Positions 58,085 to 64,000 of a DNA stretch of 64,000 nt are shown one piece after another. Position numbers and translations under genes: made by a program. Positions within the stretch are counted from its first letter, which is position 1. Every line of letters starts with the position of its first letter. The notes beneath the pieces are model-generated. The model saw only the letters and a list, made by a program, of their open reading frames with translations, made no database searches and was not told the origin of the DNA. The stretch is from Bemisia tabaci (Eukaryota; Arthropoda; Insecta; Hemiptera; Aleyrodidae). Location of the stretch: the NCBI RefSeq assembly GCF_918797505.1, contig NC_092793.1, positions 79,791,912 to 79,855,911 on the forward strand, read 5' to 3'.

Positions 58085-58633
58085 TCATTGGCGGATCCAG
58101 ACTCTTCGAACCGGGGAGCGGAAGGGGGGTCCGAGGGACTCCCCCAATATATATTCGAAATTTTAAAACATCCAATATGCATAGTTCAAGTCGATTTCAA
58201 ATGGATAATGAACAATGCTTATTTCCTTCTCTTTCCTCCGTTCCTTCCTACTTTTTTCCTCTCTTCCTCCTTCTTTCGCGGAGGGGGAGTACAAGGGGTC
58301 TTCCCCCATTACATTTTCCAAACTTTGAAGCATCTAATATGCATAGTTCAAGTCAATTTCAAATGAATACTGAACAAATTTAAGCTTCTTTCCATCTCTT
58401 TCCTCCGTTCCTTTCTACTTCCTTCCTCTCTTCCTCCTTCTTTCGCGGAAGGGGGTCCGGGGGACTTCCCCTATTACATATCCAAACTTTAAAGCATCCA
58501 ATATGCAGTTCAAGTCAAATTCAAATGAATAATTACCAAATTTCTCCGTTCATTCCTGGTTTTTCCTCCTTCTTCCGAGCGAACGGGGGGTACGCGCCCC
58601 ATACGCCTCCCTTGGACCCCCTATGATTTACCT
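58085..58633 (-). repeat. Tandem repeat block with GGATCCGCCA end (right arm)
   Basis: Reverse-complement partner of 1320-1847, with the same unit structure and small indels between units. It begins with CATTGGCGGATCC on the plus strand. Confidence 0.6.
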
Positions 58634-59264
58634 ACTTGATAATTCAATGAACCATCGATTCTGGATGAGTTTCACTGCGGATCCAAATTAATCGTCACCG
58701 ATGCTCTGGCAGAGGAAAAAGTTTCTCGCTCGACACCAAAATTCAAGTCCGTAATCATCCACGCGTTCATATATCACCCCAGAGCTCCGTTCTCAATCCA
58801 AACATTTTCCCCAGGAGGGAGGAGGGAGGGGGGGGGGGGGTTGGCAACCGGCCAGGGCCAGAACTATCCCCCACCGACCAAGTTTGTTTTTTCCGTGGGG
58901 GTGGGGGCGGGGGCTGCGGCCGACCGACAAGTATGAAATTCATTTCTCATCGGTTTCCATTCACTCTTACGCGCTTATTTCAACGCACAAAGCCGACTCC
59001 GGCCCGGACCGGGGGTGCGAGGGAGTTTTTCATAACGCGAACAAAATATAAAAAGATAAAGATACAGGGCTCCATGAATGGAGCAAGAGATTAAATATTT
59101 TAATACACCTATGCTCGAATAATTTGAATTCTTTCTCGCTTCGACTCAGACGTTGCCACGGTCTCTGTTTTTGGAGAATAAAAACTACTTTCCTTTGGAG
59201 TACCAATACATTTACTGCCGAGCTGAAGTAAAACGTCGTATGAGCCTTCAGACGTTGCCGTATT

Positions 59265-60609
59265 ATAAGAGTACATGCATAACAGGGCTCAAGTCGTAAT
59301 GCACATAGCTCCGTTTGGCAGAAATACGTCCATGAGATATGTATGAAATTGTAGATTATGTCGTATTCATGTGCACAGAGCCTCATTTGAAGACAGGCCG
59401 AAAAATGAATGTAATTAGTAGAAAATATTTAAAATACCGAAGTATAACTGTGAGAAAACTTTGTATTTTGGCAAAATCACCGCGAATATGCAATACACTT
59501 ACTAGAACTTTACTTCCTCTGACTCCCTCTGTTCACTGAACAGTAGGCACAAAAATTACACAATTTGAGATGACTCAAACTTAAATCTAATATCGTACTC
59601 AACAATTTTATAAAATCGCTCTTGTTGTTCGATGACGCGGCAATGCTTCACATTTGATGGAAACTTCGGGACGGTAGGCTGAACAGTTCCGTACCGAAAA
59701 GAGAAGTAGATCGTTATGCCAAATCGAAATTATTGACAAAGTCGAATTTAATTTCCTTAGCATGTACGGTCGTTATATGTTGTCAGCACTTTCATGCTTC
59801 TCTGGAAGTAAGGGAACGTTAGGTCACACTTTTTATGGTTGCTATCTATGCAATCGCGTACTTCTTTAGAATGAGAAAAAAAAGCCGTAATAATATTAAC
59901 CAGGTGTAGTTCTATCCTAACTATAGAAGGATGAAATGAAAGCTCTCAACACAAAGAATCTACCTTGATTTGGTAGGTCAAAAAGTCCAGGGTTCCCATC
60001 GAATCTGACAACCCCTAGTGTTACCTTTTCCAACGTGCTTTCAATGTTGGTGCACGTTCCGGCTCCCACACCTACACACACCCGTCAGTTTTCTTTTATT
60101 GCGCTTGTGTTTTCGGATTCCAAATGCATTCGTTGCACACGAAATTAGAGTTAATTTCCCCCAACCCCTCTTCCGCGCGACAAGGCAACTGCCTGACCGA
60201 AACAAAAAAATCCCTGAACAATGGTAATTACTAGTCGAGCATTCTCATTGTTTGACCCTCCTTAATGGGCCGAATTATGAGGGATTTTTGATGGGTGGGA
60301 TAAAGTTAATTCTGTCGCTGACGTTATCACAGGTTATCTTGATGAGCCTGCTTTATGATTCGACACTATTTTTTCGCCCTCAGGCTGGGCTAAATGCTCC
60401 ATTGAATAAAATTCCCGTGAAACAAAAACAAAATGAATTACGAAACAATTGCTTTTGGCGGAATCGCAGACTACTCTCAAACCACAGGATGCTTTGATGC
60501 AGTGTTGTTTGGTACACGTGCAGTGCAGTGTAGATCATTTTGAATTTATGTCGATCTCTGTTATTTTGACAATGCATAAAGAAATAACCGCTAAAAATAC
60601 ACCAAAACG

Positions 60610-60640
<31 letters not shown>

Positions 60641-61784
60641 TTACTTTAAGCAGGTTTGGTAAATGATTAAAACGTGTTTTCTGGCATTTTAGCAGAAAAC
60701 TTGGGCTTTTTGATTCGGACAAACCTTTATATTGTTCAGAAATGGCGTCTCTGTATGGTTGAAAGAAAAATGAGAACGTTCAGAATGCATTTGAAAACCG
60801 GAATATTACGACACTTGTAAAAATAAGCAAATTGATACAAACATTTAAATACATTTCAAAAAAAATTTTATATAACTTCTTACATATGCTGACTAAACTA
60901 TAAAAAACGACTTCAAAACTTTTAGTGTCATCAAATGATTATTCGTCATTTTTAAAATGTTTTTTTCGAATTATAAAGAAAATGACTTCAGAACATATTA
61001 AAAACGCAGAAATGTCTCATTGACCTAAAGAAGTTATTACGTTGCCCGTTGAGTGTGAGAAATGTGACTGAAAATGTGTGAAAACTGCGATTCCGCCGAG
61101 TATGAGACTGTGTGACTCCGGCCGAAGAAACCTAGTGAGGAAATCCCGAGTATTTTCTACGTATCGCGCCGTCAAAGCGTACTTCAGCGAGCAACTCGCC
61201 TACCACACCATTGCAATCGCATAAGCGTCACATTTTTCCGCCTCTCAACGCTGAAGAAAATCCTGACATAGTTTTGCGACTACTATTTCACAACCTGTCA
61301 CTTTCTTCACCTATTTCTCCCGGCTCGGGGCATCCAAGTCGTTAGCCCAAAATTTCTGAGCTGCAAACAACGCGTGCAATGTGCGAATTCTGCAGCAAGA
61401 GCTCCAACAAAGACTTCTACCCCCTCCCCACCCCTCGGGCGAAGGGGAGGCGGGGAAACGAATCTATTATTTCAGCGCTCTCTTTTCTTTTAAATGAAAT
61501 ATTGATTTAGTTGCGAGTTTCCATACAGCTCCAAACAGCCTCGGGCCCTTACGCTTATCCCGGGCGGAGTCGAGCATTTTCCGAATTTCTTTCCCACTCC
61601 CGTCGAGTTTTTCTCCGAGAGACGCTCTCGCTAAAAATGTAATACGCTCGCTCTATTTTGAATACGACGTGGGCAATACTCAAGTAATATTCAGACGTCA
61701 CGCAACTGATGTAGATCCATGCAAAAGAGCAAACCTACATGATGTTCGAAAAAAAAGAAGAAAATAATTTTAAATTTAACTGAA
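59265..61784. other. Right flank outside the arm, mostly unrecognised
   Basis: 59265-59335 resembles half of the TTGGACGTAT family (CATGCATAACAGGGCTCA, GTAATGCACATAGCTCCGTT, GGCAGAAATACGTCCA). A 21-base A run lies at 60616-60636. 61080-61680 is moderately CpG-rich. No gene is recognised. Confidence 0.4.
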
Positions 61785-62440
61785 GTGAAAATGAAGTGTA
61801 ATGCAACGAAATTGAAGGTATTTATTCAACATCATTCTAAAAAAATTGGGGAATTGGCTCAATATATGGACCAAGTTGAGCAGAACGGAACCAAGCCGCA
61901 TCAGCTATTGCCAAATTTAATTGGGCGATTTCATTTTTTACATGAAAAAAGTTGTGCTGATTTTTGGGCAAATTTCAGTCAATTTTCCATATAGTGCGAA
62001 GCAAATTCTTCAAAAATTCCAAAAAAATCTACGCAAACATTCTTTTGTGAAAAATTAAACCCCCCTAATGCTGTTACAGCCTCGCCACCCTGATACGTTA
62101 CCGAGGAGAGCAGCATGATGCAAAATGGAGAATTTTCACACAAAAATTTTATTGCTTCATCTGGGAGTGCTTCATAAGCTGAGTTCGCAGTATTTTTCAT
62201 AAATTTTTTCTGATATGGGAAATCGGAGAAAAATATATTTTAAAGTGAGAAAATGTGCCGCTTTGTGACGTCATTTGACGGCATTTTCCATTTAAACACC
62301 TGTATTTTTGCAAATTAGGTTATTCTGTCATATTTCCTCGGACCCTGGTGCTTAGTTTTCTCAGCAGTTTTATTTTAAACATGGACTTTACATGACTTCA
62401 GACACCTGCAAATTCTCCGTTCAGGGATATATTTGGTAAG
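61785..62440 (-). repeat. Dispersed repeat R1, right-flank copy with extension
   Basis: TTGTGACGTCATTTGACGGC, ATTTTCCATTTAAACACCTG and CACCTGCAAATTCTCCGTTC match R1 at 2940-3440. An upstream part (GCGAAGCAAATTCTTC, AGCTATTGCCAAATTTAATT) matches 63800-63900 in the opposite sense. Confidence 0.55.
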
Positions 62441-62471
62441 GGGCGAGAGATTCAGAAATTCCGCAAGTATA

Positions 62472-62699
62472 CACTAGAAAAAAAACACATTGGATCTAGA
62501 GTCCAGACTCTTGAAAACATTGACAAGAAAAAATACTCTTGATTCAATCAGATTTTTGCTTAAATCAAAAGGAAATCCGCTCAAATTAAGAGGCTTGGTT
62601 CTTGATTTAAGCAAAAATCCGATTGAATCAAGAGTATTTTTTCTTGTCGAAGTTTTTAAGAGTCTGGACTCTGGATCCAATGTGTTTTTTTTTCCAGTA
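62472..62699 (+). mobile_element. CACTGGAAAAAA foldback MITE with TA duplication
   Basis: Starts CACTAGAAAAAAAACACATT and ends (complement) TACTGGAAAAAAAAACACAT. Its hairpin arms are nearly perfect. It is flanked by TA at 62470-62471 and 62700-62701. Confidence 0.92.
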
Positions 62700-62769
62700 T
62701 AATAAGGGGTCACTCTTTGTCACTGAGGAGACTTCTTCAACCCTGTGAACCGGGGTTAAGCATTTGAAG

Positions 62770-63110
62770 GATGGGATGGAGAAACGGCATGACGTCACCT
62801 CGCCGGTGCAGTCTGGATCTGAATTTTCCACGGCTGCGGCTTGAAATTTTCCACGCCTGCCGCGGAAACGGAGCGAAAAATTCCGGGGCAGACAACAATG
62901 ACGGCGCGTCTGAAATCGCGCCTGAGTTATTGCGACAATGCTCGGCGAATCAACGTCCATCGGATCGTCGCGACGGGCTCGGCTATTAATCACGCCTCCT
63001 ACTGTCGGCCCCAGGCCCGCGGGACAAGGGGCCTGGACCCGCTCTCTAGCCCCAGGCTACCCCCGCCCCCCGCAAAACTGCATCTAAAACTTCACCAACG
63101 TAACAAGGCG
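62770..63110. other. GC-rich stretch between two MITEs, no gene recognised
   Basis: CpG-rich, with overlapping short frames in several phases. A MITE-like GGCCCCAGGCCCGCGG word forms a small palindrome near 63008. It could be regulatory. Nothing firm can be said. Confidence 0.3.
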
Positions 63111-63189
63111 CGAGTGTATTATGGTACCTACATAAGAAGAGGATGGGCAAATCATCGTTTTCCGGGCGAGGGAGCGTAACTTCATTCCA

Positions 63190-63405
63190 TCGTTTTACGT
63201 AGAGTACCTACATAGAAGGAGAGTATGGACATGTCGAAAATTTAGAGGTTAGGTGATGGAGCTCTTAGACCCCAAAAAGGTAGGCAATCTATGAATTCAA
63301 ATTATCCAGAGTGATTTATGATCACAATTGTTGGGAACTGTAGTTAGTTGGTAAAGCACGTATTTGACTTGGTTTTTGCATAAACTTACTCATTTTTGCG
63401 GAAGA
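63190..63405 (-). repeat. Dispersed repeat R2
   Basis: Reverse complement resembles 300-480 (shared AATGAGTAA...TTTATGCAAAAAC, CTCTGGATAATTTGAATTCA and CCTTTTTGGGGTCTAAGAGC blocks). Confidence 0.5.
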
Positions 63406-63406
63406 A

Positions 63407-63632
63407 CACTGGGAAAAAAACACATTGGATCTAGAGTCCAGACTCTTAAAAACATCAACAAGAAAAAGTACTCTTGATTAAATCAGAATCTAGCTTAAAT
63501 CAAGAACCAAGCCTCTTAATTTAAGCGGATTTTGTATTGATTCAAGCAAAAATCCGATTGAATCAAGAGTATTTTTTCTTGTCAATGTTTTCAAGAGTCT
63601 GGACTCTAGATCCAATGTGTTTTTTTCCAGTG
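63407..63632 (+). mobile_element. CACTGGGAAAAAAA foldback MITE with AA duplication
   Basis: Starts CACTGGGAAAAAAACACATT and ends (complement) CACTGGAAAAAAACACATTG, with a near-perfect internal hairpin. It is flanked by AA at 63405-63406 and 63633-63634. Sister of the 62472 copy, less than 1 kb away. Confidence 0.92.
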
Positions 63633-64000
63633 AATGCTTACTTATGAATTTTCTTGTCCATTTTCGTTTGATATTGGAGTCTGAAGATGACAGTGACATT
63701 TTTCGTTTTCAAAGGTTACCTACCCTCTTGGGCCCTCAGAGCTACATATTTCGAGTTGTCCATACTCTTCCTATACAGGTACTCTAGTTTTACGTATCTA
63801 CGAAGCAAATTCCTTAAAATATTCAGAGGAATCCACATTAAAAATTTCTTGTAAAAATGAAATTGTCCAGTTAAATTTGGCAATAGCTGATGTGGCTTTG
63901 TTCCTTTTTGCTAAACGCGGTCCACATAATAGTATTGAAATACACAATCGTTTAGTTGTTGAAAATTTAATTCCAATCACATCTTGCACGGGAGTCTTCG

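Larger units (their letters stand above)
45245..59264 (-). repeat. Right arm of the large inverted duplication
   Basis: This is the reverse-complement partner of 681-16468. Order and spacing of all shared elements are preserved (the MITEs at 47315, 48344, 48920 and 54403, and the candidate microexon at 56400). The sequence inward of 45245 has no visible counterpart on the left because the left copy runs into Ns. Outward of 59264 the sequence departs from the left flank in the middle of a foldback repeat. It could be a genuine segmental duplication or a second haplotype of the same locus. Confidence 0.95.

Overview
This is a eukaryotic, non-coding-dominated window, almost certainly from an insect genome. 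No bacterial operon, tRNA, rRNA, CRISPR array or recognisable conserved protein domain was found, and no reverse transcriptase, transposase or integrase open frame is intact. Repeat families with ends such as TGCCGTGCTAAGG and TTGGACTACATTTTGCAAT resemble those I associate with sap-sucking Hemiptera, perhaps a whitefly. That is recollection, not proof. What fills the window is short non-autonomous DNA transposons (MITEs and foldback elements), many with readable target-site duplications (TSDs).

The dominant structure is a large inverted duplication. The left arm (681-16468) reappears in reverse complement as the right arm (45245-59264), around a spacer of about 28 kb (16969-45244). The left arm runs straight into a 500-N assembly gap (16469-16968). 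The arms are collinear along their whole length. The 1.77-kb length difference is almost fully explained by seven insertions present in only one arm: four on the left (1908-2287, 3950-4497, 4776-5723, 8612-9226) and three on the right (46064-46334, 55704-55930, 57324-57486). The other arm preserves the empty site in each case. By eye, divergence is mosaic. About 11690-14310 pairs with 47600-50310 at roughly 99.5%, while neighbouring DNA is nearer 89-97%. This could be a true segmental inverted duplication with gene conversion, or an unpurged alternative haplotype scaffolded in reverse. The N gap at the arm end keeps the second option open.

The spacer holds dispersed MITEs (17677, 19320, 20710, 26323, 26762 nested in 26686, 29379, 31027, 34096, 34468, 36869, 37383, 39876, 44504), two clusters of one satellite-like core (32550-33150 and 43190-43900), simple repeats, and several GC-rich stretches that could be promoters or chance open frames. 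The right flank (59265-64000) holds two more CACTGG-type MITEs and copies of the repeat seen at the window start.

The best hint of gene content is a 33-nt candidate microexon at 3691-3723. It has a branch-point-like CTAAT, a polypyrimidine tract, an AG acceptor and a GTGAGT donor, all conserved in the right arm (56400-56432). Weaker candidate exons lie at 35354-35379, 37807-37899 and on the minus strand near 19288-19088. The window therefore looks like intronic or intergenic DNA. No new protein-based system can be supported from it.
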